Below, one piece after another: positions 1 through 15,300 of a stretch of 64,000 nucleotides of DNA. The stretch lies in contig OY804582.1 in assembly GCA_963680875.1 (NCBI GenBank), positions 54,268,646 through 54,332,645 of the forward strand, in the 5' to 3' direction. The stretch is from Bathymodiolus brooksi. Its lineage: Eukaryota; Mollusca; Bivalvia; Mytilida; Modiolidae. The notes under the pieces are model-generated. The model was not told where the DNA came from. It saw only the letters and a program-made list of their open reading frames with translations, and made no database searches. Every line of letters begins with the position of its first letter. The stretch's first letter is position 1. The position numbers were made by a program, and so were the translations under genes.

Positions 1-196
1 AATGCATATCAAAGGGACATAACCAACATATATGATAGGATCATCTCCCTTGTCTCCTTTCGTCCAGAAAGGTATATAGTCAGTGTTGATATTCAACATT
101 AGAATATTCAATACCTGGCAAATGAAAATGACATATTTATTTTCTGTGGAAGATGAAAACATCCATCTACATGTACCTTATTGTTTCAAAACCTAC

Positions 197-332
197 CCCC
201 ATGTATGGTCCTTTGTGGCTGGTCCAAAGTCAACATACATCCCCATCTTTTCTCCAAACCACATACCAAGATCATTATTACCAAGAAACGGTTTAGATGC
301 ATCACTCTCTAGTAAAGTTATTACATCAGCTC
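197..332 (-). CDS. CWH43: CWH43 exon with catalytic-type LLESD motif
   Basis: Acceptor AAATACCATTATTTCAG and donor TGGGG/GTAGGT. It encodes [20 protein letters not shown], then GMWFGEKMG and [10 protein letters not shown]. The LLESD motif corresponds to human ILESD of the endonuclease/phosphatase-like domain. The rest of that domain lies left of the window. Confidence 0.93.
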
Positions 333-3300
333 CTGAAATAATGGTATTTATTATGAATAATTAACACATCAATGTAGGGGCTGTCGTGGTCGTGATCATA
401 GGGTAGTTGGATTTACAACTACCTGTGCAATCAGTGCCTATCACCACTAACGTTGCGAGTTCTAACTCCCGTTCATGGTGTGGTGTACTCGATACAACTT
501 TAAGTAATAAAGTTTGTCAATGACTTGAGACAGATTGGTAGTTTTCTCCAGGTGCTCCGGTTTCCTCCACCAATAAAACTGACCATCACGATATAACTGA
601 AATATTGTTGAAAGTGGTGTTAAACATCATAAACCTAAACCAAACCACATCAATGCAATGATTCTGGTGTTATGGTAAATATATTGAGTGAATGAGTGAT
701 TGTTGTTTAACTTCAAATGAGTATTTCCCACCCCCCTCCCCACCCCCTATATCATGATTATTTCTATTTTCTATCAGATGATGATTTCTGCTTTGTACTA
801 AATCAGCATGCTTAGGTGGATTTCATAGTGGTAGCTGACTGAAACATTACATTACAAAGGTGGAGCAGCATGTCCACCCTAACAAATGTTCCTTATTCCA
901 AGCCAAGCATTCTTTGCTCTTACTCCTTAATGCTGCCAAGCTACATCACCGATGCAGTTGTTAAAGATCTTGAACAATACAGAACCAAAACAAAAAGGAA
1001 TAAAAAGTTTACCACAAATGGATGACCCAGGTACAACATAATTTTTTTTATCATAACTAAATAAGCCCTGACTAAATTTATGTAAATTAAACATTTAATA
1101 AAGTCAAAAGAAATATCAATACTGCTGCCCCATTCAAAATGTAGATCAGTAATGTCATTTATAAATATATTTGTTTGGTGATCATTACATCGGTTAACAC
1201 AATACATGGATGCAATATATATGTGTTAATTATGATTTGGTGTAAAAAGATATAAATGATATTGCGGTAGATCATGAGTTCGAGCCCCGGTCGGATCAAA
1301 CCAAAAACTATAAAATTGGGTTTGTTGCTTCTCAGCAAATCTGATGCAGCATTAAGGAGAAAGAGCAAAGACGGGTTGGCTCAGAATCTGGATAATGTGT
1401 CCATTCCAGTTGAGCAAAAAGTCTACCCATGAACTGTTGTTTCAGTGAGCTAGCACTATAAAATCCAACTAAGTGTGTTGGACTAGTACAAAGCTGACAT
1501 TACTACAATGCATCATCTCCATGAATGAAACGTGTTCTCACCATGATCTAGCTATAAAATAGCTCATTTGGCATTAAACAACAATCACTCACAAAAATAT
1601 TTTACTATTAATTAAAATTTGTTTGTTTGACAAAAGATTACCACAAATTGTTATAATTGACAATAAAACAAAGATCATCTTAGAAAATACATTCTGTTAA
1701 TCAAATTGCACCAAGAATACACAAAGCAAAATGCAGGTAATTTTTATGTTATTGCTACAGATGAGATATATATAAAGTCTCTTGTTGGATATTACAAACA
1801 AATACTTTATTCCATTTTCCAGATGTTTCAGCAGTGCCGGATTTAGACGAAGAGAGACCCTAGACTAATCCACTTGTGAGGCCCCTCCCAACCCCCCACG
1901 ACTAGAGGAAGATCAAAAAGAGTGTTTTAAACAATTTCAATAAATTGGATGGTGATATCGAGTGTTTAAGATTCTGCAATTCTGAGATGGAGTGCAACTG
2001 TGCAATGAAATTTAATGAAGGATTTTTTAGAGAATACAATGTGCAATGACAGCATATATAAGAAAGGGCTATGACAGTTTCAAAAATATATAAACCTTGG
2101 ATGGAGGCCCTAGTCTGTCAAGCCTATAGGTAAATCCGGCACTGAGTTTCAGCTGTCTGTACAGCTTTCCTCAGTGGAAATTTATTTCAGAAATGAAAAC
2201 AAACATTTGTTTCACACATAGTAACATGACGCTATAATAACCAAATATTATAAAATATACATCTATATTAATAACATTAGCTAATCAATATCTGAACTAC
2301 CATCGAACGACTGTGATAAAACTTGTGTTATAAACATTAAATCTAGCAATAAAAACTTATGCGTACTTGAAGACATCTTCATTTTATTTAATGGATAACT
2401 ATTAATATATAAAGAATTATTTTTTATTGGAGACTACTGCTCCACAGATCAAAAAGATAAAATCTCTTAACTTCATCGTCATGGTAACGACATTTTACAA
2501 TTGATCATCATTAGTTAATGACAAAGTATAGGTAAACCATTACCTACCCAAAACATCATCTATTATTCACGATTAAAATTTAAACTATCAATAATGCCAC
2601 ATTTCATTATCTATCACCAAAAAGAATTTTTTAGTATAAGGTTTTCTCCGGTGAATTAACTATTCGGAAGTTGACAAAAAAAGTAAAATAAAAATATGTT
2701 AAGAATTTGTACAGATAGCTATATTGATTTAATTCTTTATTTATTTAACGAGGATTGCTGACAGCCATTAGCGGTTTTCCTCAGATAGCTATAGCCTTAC
2801 GATATTTTAAATACCAAAGATCAGGATAATTTTGCATTAACTTTTTTTGTATGATATAGTTATCAAATTAAATATGAAATATAATATATAAAAATTTGAA
2901 TTTTCAATAATCAAAAAATATGCCAAGATTTATTATTAAACAATACAAATACAATTCAAAACAATATGATTTTTTTTTATCTAAAGAGTAATGATCTTTA
3001 CCCAACAGATTCTACCTTCCTAGCTAGTAGTCAGTTTTGTTGTTGTTTGCTTATAATATGTATATGAATTGCTGTTGGAGATCCAGTTATCAAGAGAGGA
3101 TCACATTAACCAGTTTTCACACATTTTAGAGCATAATTTATGAAATTTAGACCTGAGGGATCTTATAGGAAATTCATGATGCATCAATAGTAAATATAAA
3201 TTTGACTTGGCTTCGAAAAATAACATTACTGCTATTCATGAACTTTCAAAATTAAATCAGTAAAGTTGACTGACATAAAATTTGAATCCTGCACATGACG

Positions 3301-6300
3301 AGATGTACTTGATACAACATTATGTGATTAAGTTTGTCAGTGACCTGCGACAGGTCTTTGGTTTTCCCTGGGTAGTCCTTCACTAATAAAACTGACTGGG
3401 ATGATATAACTGAAATACTGTTGAAAGTGGCGTTAAACACTATAACTGCCTAACCCCATAAAATGAAGATGGACATTTGTTATCATGAGACATATTTCAC
3501 CACACATGCCACACTGAAGATATAAACAAATAAATTAATTTTAGAGTCACATGTCATTTTATACGTGTTTTGATTGGTTTAAACAGTTGAGGTTATTTGT
3601 CAATGTACTGAATCTAAAAATAGACGTCGTTCTCAAGGCGTTGCGTGCCGTTGTCATCAGGTGATTTTCTTTAAATGAGGCACCTTTGGGGTTATTTAAA
3701 TTCATTTCCGATTATTTGCCTTATTTTGAACAAATATATTTTTCAATATCATAACAAAAAAAGTTTGAATTAATTTATAAGGATTGATCGAAATTATTTG
3801 TTTGGTTCATTCGAAATAACCTCAATCAGGGCGTATCAGGTTACGCAAAGGTGTGTACAACCTGATTGAGGTTATTTCATCATGAACCGAACAAAAATTG
3901 TGATCAATCCTTAATTGTATTTTGCTAAATAAAATTGCTAATTTGAATGCAGGAATTATATTTGAAATTAAATTAACTCTAGATGGAAATCATATACAGT
4001 GGAACATATCTAATCTGACACATCAAGGGGCCAGGGAAATGTGTCGGTTTGTACAAGATATCAGAATACTCAATTTTTATTTTTGTTAACAAAAATACTT
4101 TGGGACCATAAATTTTTGTCGGATGTTACAGGTTGTCAGAAAACTCAGGTGTTGGATTGTACAAGTTCCAATGTAAATATTTTTTTGGGCATAATTATAT
4201 GAGCATTGTATACATCAAATTACAAGATATAAAAAGTAAACAGTCAAATTACACATGCTGTGTACTCTTTTAATCTAACATAGTTGACTTGATCACTATC
4301 TTGTGGCCATTAAGTTGCATGTTGGCACAGTGAAAATAATCAATACTGGGTCACTAGGTTAGTAAATATTGTGAATATAGAGTTGTATATATAACTTTGG
4401 AGAAGCAAATTTGAACATCTACTGGACCAACTAAGCCATGAGTGTCAGGATTCACTAGTCTAACCTCCTTATTCAACATCTGGTTTTAACACATAGTTAC
4501 ACTCAAGACACAGATATGTGTTCATTACAGACAAAACAAGACAGGAAACCAGACTAATAGTGTAATAGTGTGAAAAATGTGTGAAAGTTAAAAACTTTTA
4601 CCAGTGGTGATGAATAAATGAGGCCTTAGTGAAAGTTAAAAACTTTTACCAGTGGTGATGAATAAATGAGGCCTTAGTGAAAGTTAAAAACTTTTACCAG
4701 TGGTGATGAATAAATCAGGCCTTACTGAAAGTTAAAAACTTTTACCAGTGGTGATGAATAAATCAGGCCTTAGTGAAAGTTAAAAACTTTTACCAGTGGT
4801 GATGAATAAATCAGGCCTTAGTGAAAGTTAAAAACTTTTACCAGTGGTGATGAATAAATCAGGCCTTAGTGAAAGTTAAAAACTTTTACCAGTGGTGATG
4901 AATAAATCAGGCCTTAGTGAAAGTTAAAAACTTTTACCAGTGGTGATGAATAAATCAGGCCTTAGTGAAAGTTAAAAACTTTTACCAGTGGTGATGAATA
5001 AATCAGGCCTTAGTGAAAATTAAAAACTTTTACCAGTGGTGATGAATAAATCAGGCCTTAGTGAAAGTTAAAAACTTTTACCAGTGGTGATGAATAAATC
5101 AGGCCTTAGTGAAAGTTAAAAACTTTTACCAGTGGTGATGAATAAATCAGGCCTTAGTGAAAGTTAAAAACTTTTACCAGTGGTGATGAATAAATCAGGC
5201 CTTAGTGAAAGTTAAAAACTTTTACCAGTGGTGATGAATAAATCAGGCCTTAGTGAAAGTTAAAAACTTTTACCAGTGGTGATGAATAAATCAGGCCTTA
5301 GTGAAAGTTAAAAACTTTTACCAGTGGTGATGAATAAATCAGGCCTTAGTGAAAGTTAAAAACTTTTACCAGTGGTGATGAATAAATCAGGCCTTAGTGA
5401 AAGTTAAAAACTTTTACCAGTGGTGATGAATAAATCAGGCCTTAGTGAAAGTTAAAAACTTTTACCAGTGGTGATGAATAAATCAGGCCTTAGTGAAAGT
5501 TAAAAACTTTTACCAGTGGTGATGAATAAATCAGGCCTTAGTGAAAGTTAAAAACTTTTACCAGTGGTGATGAATAAATCAGGCCTTAGTGAAAGTTAAA
5601 AACTTTTACCAGTGGTGATGAATAAATCAGGCCTTAGTGAAAGTTAAAAACTTTTACCAGTGGTGATGAATAAATCAGGCCTTAGTGAAAGTTAAAAACT
5701 TTTACCAGTGGTGATGAATAAATCAGGCCTTAGTGAAAGTTAAAAACTTTTACCAGTGGTGATGAATAAATCAGGCCTTATTCTTTGTTTTAATGATTTT
5801 AGGTGGTTTATGGTGTTTAACTCCACTTTCAACAATATTTCAGTTATATCATGGCAGTCAGTTTTATTGGTGGAGGAAACTGGAGTACCCGGAGAAAACC
5901 AACGACCTGTCGCAAGTCATTGACAAACTTTATCACATAATGTTGTATCAAGTGCACCCCATCTGTGCTGGATTTGAACTCACAACATAAGTAGTGATAG
6001 GAACTGATTGCATAGGTAGTTGTAAATCCAACTACCATACAATCATGACCATGACAACCCCTCAATGATTTTAAGCGTGTTCTTATCAGATATTGCCCAA
6101 ATTTACTGCCTCTCATTTTTGAAGTTGCAATGAAATCCACTTTATGAATGAATATTGTCCCATGTTGAAAAACATTCTGTAAATTGCATACAGATGACCT
6201 ATGATGGTATTGGTAATTGGATTTTTGTCTTCCTACGGTCGGTGGTTCTCTCCGGCTTCTTCTAACACTAAAACGGGTCGCCATGATATAGCTAAAATGA

Positions 6301-9300
6301 TGCTGAAATTGGCATTAAACACCAAAAATTAATCAATCAATCAATCTTCCTATGGCCTTGTGTATTGTCTAACATTTAAAAGATGGTCAAGGACATAGGC
6401 TTTCTATTTATAGAATTAATATTAAAAATACATGTATAATAACTGTAACATTAAGATTAAAGGGGCATTATCTGCCAAAATCGTAAATTTTTGTTACCCA
6501 TAAAAACTATCAGATATGATTGATGCCTTAATAAAACGTGTTTCTGCAACTTATAAATGTTATACAATGTACGCGCATCGGGGAAAAAAGGTGAAACTGC
6601 TCGTGTTTTGAGATCGATCAAGAAATGGACGCCATCTTATTAATTATCGGCATTGTTTACGGAGTTTCCAAATCGTCATTAAATCAGTACAACAATGGAC
6701 TTGTTTCTTATTTTCTGTGAATCAGCTTTTAGTCTGCGTTAATTACGGACAAAGAACCATGCAAGTTTGCAGTTAATAAGCGACAAAATACAAATTATTC
6801 GTTTTCACCTGTCACTAGTAAGGTCAGTTGCATACGGAGAAAGCGAGGTCAAATTATTTGCTTGCAAGGAAATAATAAATCGATGGTAATTTTCGTTCTC
6901 AAAAGACGAAAAGTGGTACGATAAGCTGTTTAATGTGAAATATTTACCTTTATTTCATCATTTTAAAGCTATTTACCAATTTCCAAAACATATAATTTTT
7001 TTGGTCAAAATCGTAGCTAATGCCTCTTTAAATATAATATGTATAAATTTCAAGATTAGAACTCTACATTTTTACAACAATGCTGCTCGCCCAGTGATAT
7101 GGGAGGAAGTTAATATTTTACTCACACTCTTGCAAGACTGCGTCATATTTCACTAAGAGGGGAGGTTTAACTATGGTAGATTAAACCAGCAACTTTTTTA
7201 TTTAAATGTCTGTACCAAGCCAGGAGACTGGGTAGTCATGTATGTGTTAGGGGTATCGATTTAGCCACTCTTTCTTTGAGTATTTTTTAATATAAATTTG
7301 AACCTGTTCTGATAGTGTGATATTTTATGTTTTCTTTTTATTCTCTCCTCTGTATTTTGAATTTTTCATCAATATCAATATTTTGGTATTTCACATAATA
7401 GATTCATTCAAGTACAATGCAAACATTGTCATCAAATCACAATTTCAAGATTATTTACCAAACAGACAAACTCTTCATAATTCATATATGAAGTCATATT
7501 TATATTTACAATCATCACAATCCAAAGAGAGGCTTATTGTAAACTACTTCTTTAAATGCACACATTGCACAACTCAGTTTTTGCCATAATTTGTTTCACC
7601 TACTTGCCCAAAAGCCAAATTCAGAAAAAATCATATTTATTCAAACAAATTCTTTCATAATTTTCACTAGTCCGAGTCCAGTTTTACTTGTCCCGGGCTT
7701 TGGGCAAGTGGGTTAGCCCCAAGACTGATATTTGTATCTGCTCTGAGATAAATTTATTGTTCCTTCTACAGTACCCTAGTCCCCTTCTTAATAGACCACT
7801 CCCATCAAAGGTCACCCATCTTACAGGGTCAGATTTCAGATGCAAAATACTAAATTGTCTCCTGTCTCAGGAGGATACTTTTTCATTGGAGAAAGGGTGA
7901 CATTATAAGAGAGAAATAACTGTATTTGCTCAAAAATAAAGTCAATATTTGGATGTGCAGTACAAAGTAAGAATGGAAAAACAAGTCAGGACAATTATTA
8001 GGATAAGCAAATAATGCCCATTACATACCCGTGTCATTGAAAAATTGTGCAGCTCTCTCCATGCTAGGCCACCCTTTGTTGTCATAACCAAAATGAAATG
8101 TCCAAATCGCTGCAGAAAATTGCCTATGATTATTCTGGAAGAATAGTTAAAAGTAATTTTTAAATTACATCATTAATTGTGAACTGCAACAATTAAAACA
8201 ATTTTTTAAAATTTATTTTACTCCTCAAATAAGGTAAACTTTATACCGGTAAATGAAAAGTTAGACAACATTGATTTCATTGACTATATATTGAGGTTTT
8301 TATGATTTTTTTAAAAGATAGTTTACTACCTTTAAAATTATTTGTTCATACATTGTTTCTGGTTCTTGTAGAGATAAGGTGTAATTAGCTCTCTACAGAA
8401 CTCACGGTCATAAAACTGTCAAGAGTGTGTTAGGGTTATGTTGTTTAACGCCACTTTCAACAATATTTCAGTTATATCGTGGTGATCAGTTTTGTTGGTG
8501 GAGGAAACTGGAGTACCCGGAGAAAACCATCGAACTGCTGCAAGTAACTGACAAACTTTATCCCATAATGTTGAATCAAGCACACCTTGCCTGAACAGAA
8601 TTCGAACTCACAACGTTAGTGGTGATAGGTACTAATTGCACAGGTAGGTGTGAATCCAACTACCATACCATCACGACCACGACAGCCCCCTTTCGAGAGC
8701 GAGTTTCATACTTGAACTTCAAAATTGTCCAATCAAACCAATGTCTTTATTGGAAATAACGTTTTGATTGGACGATTTTGGAATACAAGTACAAAACTCC
8801 TTCTAGAAAGTTTTACAACGGTAATTCCAGGGAAAAAATGACATCACAAATGAATGCTTATAAAGGGAGATAATCCATACTCATTTTTATGATATTTCAC
8901 ACAACACTATTTTTGTATAATGATTTAGGTATCAAACAAAAAGATCATCTGTATTTTGGGTGTTGGCTCTGCTTGGCCCCCTCATATCTCTGAAAGACTA
9001 AAGGTTACAAGAAATCTGTTGGAATATTCCAAACAGGAATTTTCAGAGGAATACAAAGGAAAAAACACAGCAGACAAATAAAATAAAATTATCATTTTGA
9101 ACTTTGTTATCTTTTGTCATTCTTTGACTCTTTTTTATCTTGGAAAAACCATAGCTAGGTCAAATCTATTTGAAAAGTGCAGACAAGAAACTTGTTAGAA
9201 AATCTAAAGACACTAGAGGCTCTCCTGAGTTCTGCACCCATCATGTTACTCTTGTTACAAACCCGGTGATAAGTCATGAATGAGGAAAGGACCAGACTGT

Positions 9301-12300
9301 GATTACGACAAACAGAACATATCTGTGGTCATTTGTGACACAAATACTCTGTAACGGTTAACGAAGTCGTGGTGGCAACCGTAAAACTTCGAAATGACGG
9401 AATGATGATTTCAATTTAACCACTAGGTCGTAGGAACCCTTGGTTCAGTAGCTTCTTTGTTAGCAGCAATACTCTATAAAGGAAACCGTGGGGACAAAGG
9501 GGGGGGGGGGGGTTTCATGAAAGAATAACCAACAGTAGCTATATATAAGATAAACTGAAATTGATTGATTGATTCATACTGCTGGTTATTTCTGAATAAT
9601 GTAGATGAGAGGATAGTTCTCAGCTGTGTTGATATACAATTTACATAAATATACATAAAACAAGGTTAAGTATACCTTTTCTGGAGGTCGAAACTGATTG
9701 GCATTGTATCTCACTCCGTATCCTATCAGTCCTGCACCGATAATAATAACTGTAACTGAAATCAAATAGTCATTACATATGAAGAGTCTGAAGATACCTA
9801 AGAGGGTAATAAGAATTCATAAATCAAAGAAGGACTGACAACACAACACAAAAACATGGGACAAACAATGATCCACAAAACACTACACAGAGAACTAAAG
9901 ATCCAATGACACGAAGATCACTAAAAACAAACAATGATCCACAAAACACTACACAGAGAACTAAAGATCCAGTGACACGAACATCACTAAAAACAAACAA
10001 TGATCCACAAAACACTACACAGAGAACTAAAGATCCAGTGACACGAACATCACTAAAAACAAACAATGATCCACAAAACACTACACAGAGAACTAAAGAT
10101 CCAGTGACACGAACATCACTAAAAACAAACAATGATCCACAAAACACTACACAGAGAACTAAAGATCCAGTGACACGAAGATCACTAAAAACAAACAATG
10201 ATCCACAAAACACTACACAGAGAACTAAAGATCCAGTGACACGAAGATCACTAAAAACAAACAATGATCCACAAAACACTACACAGAGAACTAAAGATCC
10301 AGTGACACGAAGATCACTAAAAACAAACAATGATCCACAAAACACTACACAGAGAACTAAAGATCCAGTGACACGAAGATCACTAAAAACAAACAATGAT
10401 CCACAAAACACTACACAGAGAACTAAAGATCCAGTGACACGAAGATCACTAAAAACAAACAATGATCCACAAAACACTACACAGAGAACTAAAGATCCAG
10501 TGACACGAATATCACTAAAAACAAACAATGATCCACTAAACACTACACAGAGAACTAAAGATCCAGTGACACGAAGATCACTAAAAACAAACAATGATCC
10601 ACAAAACACTACACAGAGAACTAAAGATCCAGTGACACGAAGATCACTAAAAACAAACAATGATCCACAAAACACTACACAGAGAACTAAAGATCCAGTG
10701 ACACGAAGATCACTAAAAACAAACAATGATCCACAAAACACTACACAGAGAACTAAAGATCCAGTGACACGAAGATCACTAAAAACCGGAAACGAATTCA
10801 GGTGCTCCGAAACGCTTACTATAGCTACAAACCCGGAGAAAAGTCATGAATGGGGAAATAACCAGGAAGTGGATTATGGATTTTGTTTTGTCGTACATAA
10901 CTATAATTCCTATAGATATAGAAACATCCTTGTCTTGAACAAGATCATCTGAATGAAATTGGAAGTTAGCAAGTAACCCAGCCATCTATACAACAAAACA
11001 TATGCATATTATGAAAGAACTTGTGGATTTCATTTATTTGTCTAATATACACAGAATTTGGAAAAATTGGATGGTACATAAATAAATGGAAATCAAGGTG
11101 TTTTTAATTGCTCTATAGAAAATAAACAATTAATGGGGATTTAAAACTTGAGGCTTCAATTACAACGACACAGAATATGCAGTTTGTTAAAAAAATAAGA
11201 TTTTTGAGAAAACTAGAATACACAAATAAAACCTCTGACTATCTCTTACGGACCTAATTTCTCACATAAGTGTAAGCTAGTCAAACCTGCTTTAATGACC
11301 ACCTCTATTAAGCAATAACTTGTATTATGTGACCTTAATTTTTATTTCCCTTCACAGTGCATTTCATATCAATAAACCTGTATTAAGCGACCATATTTCA
11401 CTGTTCCCTTGGAAGGTCACACAAGACAGGTTTGATTGTATATCTCTTACTGACCTATTTTCTCAGAAAAGTGTAAGCTTAGAATAGTACTTAAATGGAA
11501 ATTTGAGTACCACCTTTTATTCTTGACACTCTTATCCTCTAAGGTTATAGGGTTATGATTATGGTGTTTAACGCCACTTTCAACAATATTTCAGTTATAT
11601 TGTGGTGGTCTTTTTTATTGGTGGAGGAAACCAGAGTACCTGGAGAAAATCACCTACATGTCGCAAGTCACTGGCAAACTTTATCACATAATGTTGTATC
11701 GAGCACACCTCACAATGAGCAAGAGTCGAACTCACAAAGTTAGTGGTGATAGCACTGATTGCACAGGTAGTTGTAACTCCAACTATCATTCGAACACGAC
11801 CAAGACTATATATTATATTGCATACAATTTGTCCCTAATGTAAAATGCAAAGCAGTATGTTAATTAGTGTACAGAGATGATTTCAGTGGGATAGTAAACA
11901 TGTATTTAACTAAACAGTACACAATATGATGTTATCCAAATTGACCATTTATATAACTTACATAGTCTAACTCTGTAGAATGGCATTGGTTGTTTATTTA
12001 TGAGTGGAAAAGATGTATAACTCTTAAAATCTCCTCCTAAAATGTAAATTATATAAATATATTTAGAACAAAAACAAAAATAATACCAATGAATAATAGA
12101 TTACCAGTCACCGGGTATATACAGTACAGTCAGAGACATAGTGTGATAAATCACTGTGATAGACATATCACTCTTCTTAGTGATACTGATATATCTTTTG
12201 TTCTGTTTAATCTATTTACTTATTTTGATATACCTTTTGGGTGATGGTAAGTAACACTCTAAATGTAAAAGATATTTTGAAGATATATTAAATAGAACAA

Positions 12301-15300
12301 AAGATAGATCCAAATCACTGAGATGAATGATATGTGAATCACAGTGATTTATCACGGTATGTCTCTGACTGTACTGTACATTTTATAACAGTTCATGAAT
12401 ATAGCTGTAACTCTGTTCATTTGACATAAACAATTCAGAAGTCCAGACTCACGAAAAAGAGTGAGTGAGTGATTATTGCTTAACACCCAGTGAGCAATTT
12501 TTCAAAGCTCCATCATAGTGAGAAAAGGTTACATTTCAATGAGATGATGATGATGGTGTCTGTTTCGTACTAGACCAACACGTTATGTTGAATGTTTATA
12601 GCGCAAACTCCCCGAAACAACAATCTACAGATATACACGTCACTCCACTCCGACACATTATCCTGATTCCAAGTCAACTAATCAATCCACAGATATACAC
12701 GTCACTCCACTCTTGACACATTATCCTGATTCCAAGTCAACTAATCAATCCACAGATATACACGTCACTCCACTCTGACACATTATCCTGTTTCCATGTC
12801 AACTAATCAATCCACAGATATACACGTCACTCCACTCTGACACATTATCCTGATTCCAAGTCAACTAATCAATCCACAGATATACACATCACTCCACTCT
12901 TGACACATTTATCCTGATTCCAAGTCAACTAATCAATCCACAGATATACACGTCACTCCACTCTGACACATTATCCTGATTCCAAGTCAACTAATCAATC
13001 CACAGATATACACGTCACTCCACTCTGACACATTATCCTGATTCCAAGTCAACTAATCAATCCACAGATATACACATCACTCCACTCTGACACATTTATC
13101 ATGATTCCAAGTCAACTAATCAATCCACAGATATACACGTCACTCCACTCTGACACATTATCCTGATTCCATGTCAACTAATCAATCCACAGATATACAC
13201 GTCACTCCACTCTGACACATTATCCTGATTCCATGTCAACTAATCAATCCACAGATATACACGTCACTCCACTCTGACACATTATCCTGATTCCAAGTCA
13301 ACTAATCAATCCACAGATATACACGTCACTCCACTCTGACACATTATCCTGATTCCAAGTCAACTAATCAATCCACAGATATACACGTCACTCCACTCTG
13401 ACACATTATCCTGATTCCAAGTCAACTAATCTTTGCTCTTAATCCATTAAGATGCATGCTTTAAATAACAAAACCAAATTATAAAGAGAAAATTACTAAC
13501 TTCTTTATATAAAAGTTTGACGGTCTGTCATACCCGCTATAAAGAAATCGCAGGAATTTTAGTATTTTGTGAACATATCATTTCATTAATGCTTACAGAC
13601 AAAGGTTTAAATTTCTGTATACTATTGAATGACCAAGAATAATTGTAGGTGACTCATCACACATGGATGTTATACACACATCAATGATATGTAGGTGAAA
13701 ATAATAGAAAGAAATGTATATACAAAGGCATAGATAAATGTCTTTTTTTTCAGTGACATTTGAACTTAGGAAAGTGGTTTACATATACAAAATATTTACA
13801 TTGATAAACAGGAGATTTAGTAAATTGTTATGAAAACTATGATAAACATATTTTTATTTTTTGTGAAAGTGTGTATGGTCGTTTTTTTCTTTTATAATCT
13901 AATTTTTCATCTGTAAGTAGTTCATTATTCAAATACAAATGTATGTAGGTAAACATGTATTGTAACCAAAGGCACACGAGAGCCTAAATAATTGTGGCAG
14001 GTTAGTGGTTTTCTCTGGGTACTCTGGTTTCCTCCACTAATAAAATTGACTGCCACAATATAACTGAAATATTGTTGAAAATGGTGTTAAACACCATTAA
14101 TCCTAACCCACAGCCATCTTGAATTTCTGAACACATAATTTAAGACACCATCCAATGACCATTCATATACAGTTTGGGTGCAATCATGTTTGTAGTTACT
14201 TAGAAAAACCTATTATTCATTTTCCCATAGGCCCTATGTTAATAATTGTGGTGGAGGCCATCTGATATTTTCGATGGGCACAAAGACTCAAAACTAGAAC
14301 AGAACCATCTATATTCCTATAATATCATAATCATATCTGTGCAGTAGTATCTGAGAAGAAGATTTTAGAAATTTCAGCCAATCAGTACACATTTTTTGGC
14401 CCTGGCAGCCATGTTGAATTTTTAATCAGCACCAAAAACTAAAACTTTGTAAAGTACCATCTAATGAACTTTCCTACCAAATGGTGGTTTTGAGGAAGAA
14501 GACTGAAATGTGAAGAAAGTTTACAGATGACAATGACAACGGACACAAAGTGATGATAATAGCTCAGAGAGCCACCAAGGGAGATTTTTTCTTATAATGT
14601 GCTCATTCGCTATTTTGCCTGTGTAAATGAGTTTGTAAACAATCAGAGCCTCTAAGTCAGCTACCTTGTGTTGCTAAGGTTAGTGTAAAGCAGGAGTTTG
14701 TAAACAATCAGGGCCTCTAAGTCAGCTACCTTGTGTTGCTAAGGTTAGTGTAAAGCAGGAGTTTGTAAACAATCAGGGCCTCTAAGTCAGCTACCTTGTG
14801 TTGCTAAGGTTAGTGTAAAGCAGGAGTTTGTAAACAATCAGAGCCTCTAAGTCAGCTACCTTGTGCTGCTGAGGTTAGTGTAAAGCAGGAGTTTGTAAAC
14901 AATCAGAGCCTCTAAGTCAGCTACCTTGTGTTGCTGAGGTTAGTGTAAAGCAGGAGTTTTGTAAACAATCAGAGCCTCTAAGTCAGCTACCTTGTGTTGC
15001 TAAGGTTAGTGTAAAGCAGGAGTTTGTAAACAATCAGAGCCTCTAAGTCAGCTACCTTGTGTTGCTGAGGTTAGTGTAAAGCAGGAGTTTGTAAACAATC
15101 AGAGCCTCTAAGTCAGCTACCTTGTGTTGCTAAGGTTAGTGTAAAGCAGGAGTTTGTAAACAATCAGAGCCTCTAAGTCAGCTACCTTGTGTTGCTAAGG
15201 TTAGTGTAAAGCAGGAGTTTGTAAACAATCAGAGCCTCTAAGTCAGCTACCTTGTGTTGCTAAGGTTAGTGTAAAGCAGGAGTTTGTAAACAATCAGAGC

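Noticed and set aside
5844..6284. 146-codon minus-strand frame
   Set aside because: It spans a SINE-A copy and the adjacent SINE-like repeat; no domain is seen.
8029..8118. Acceptor TTTTCTGCAG inside the CWH43 exon as its start
   Set aside because: It would leave the phase wrong with the 9676-9755 exon, whereas CTTCCAG at 8135-8140 keeps phase and includes the conserved SAAIW residues.
9824..10952. Two long opposing open frames (about 305 codons on minus, 348 on plus) with 22-residue repeats
   Set aside because: They are by-products of a stop-free 66-bp tandem repeat; the same frames would be open whatever the function, and the seed is a non-coding dispersed repeat.
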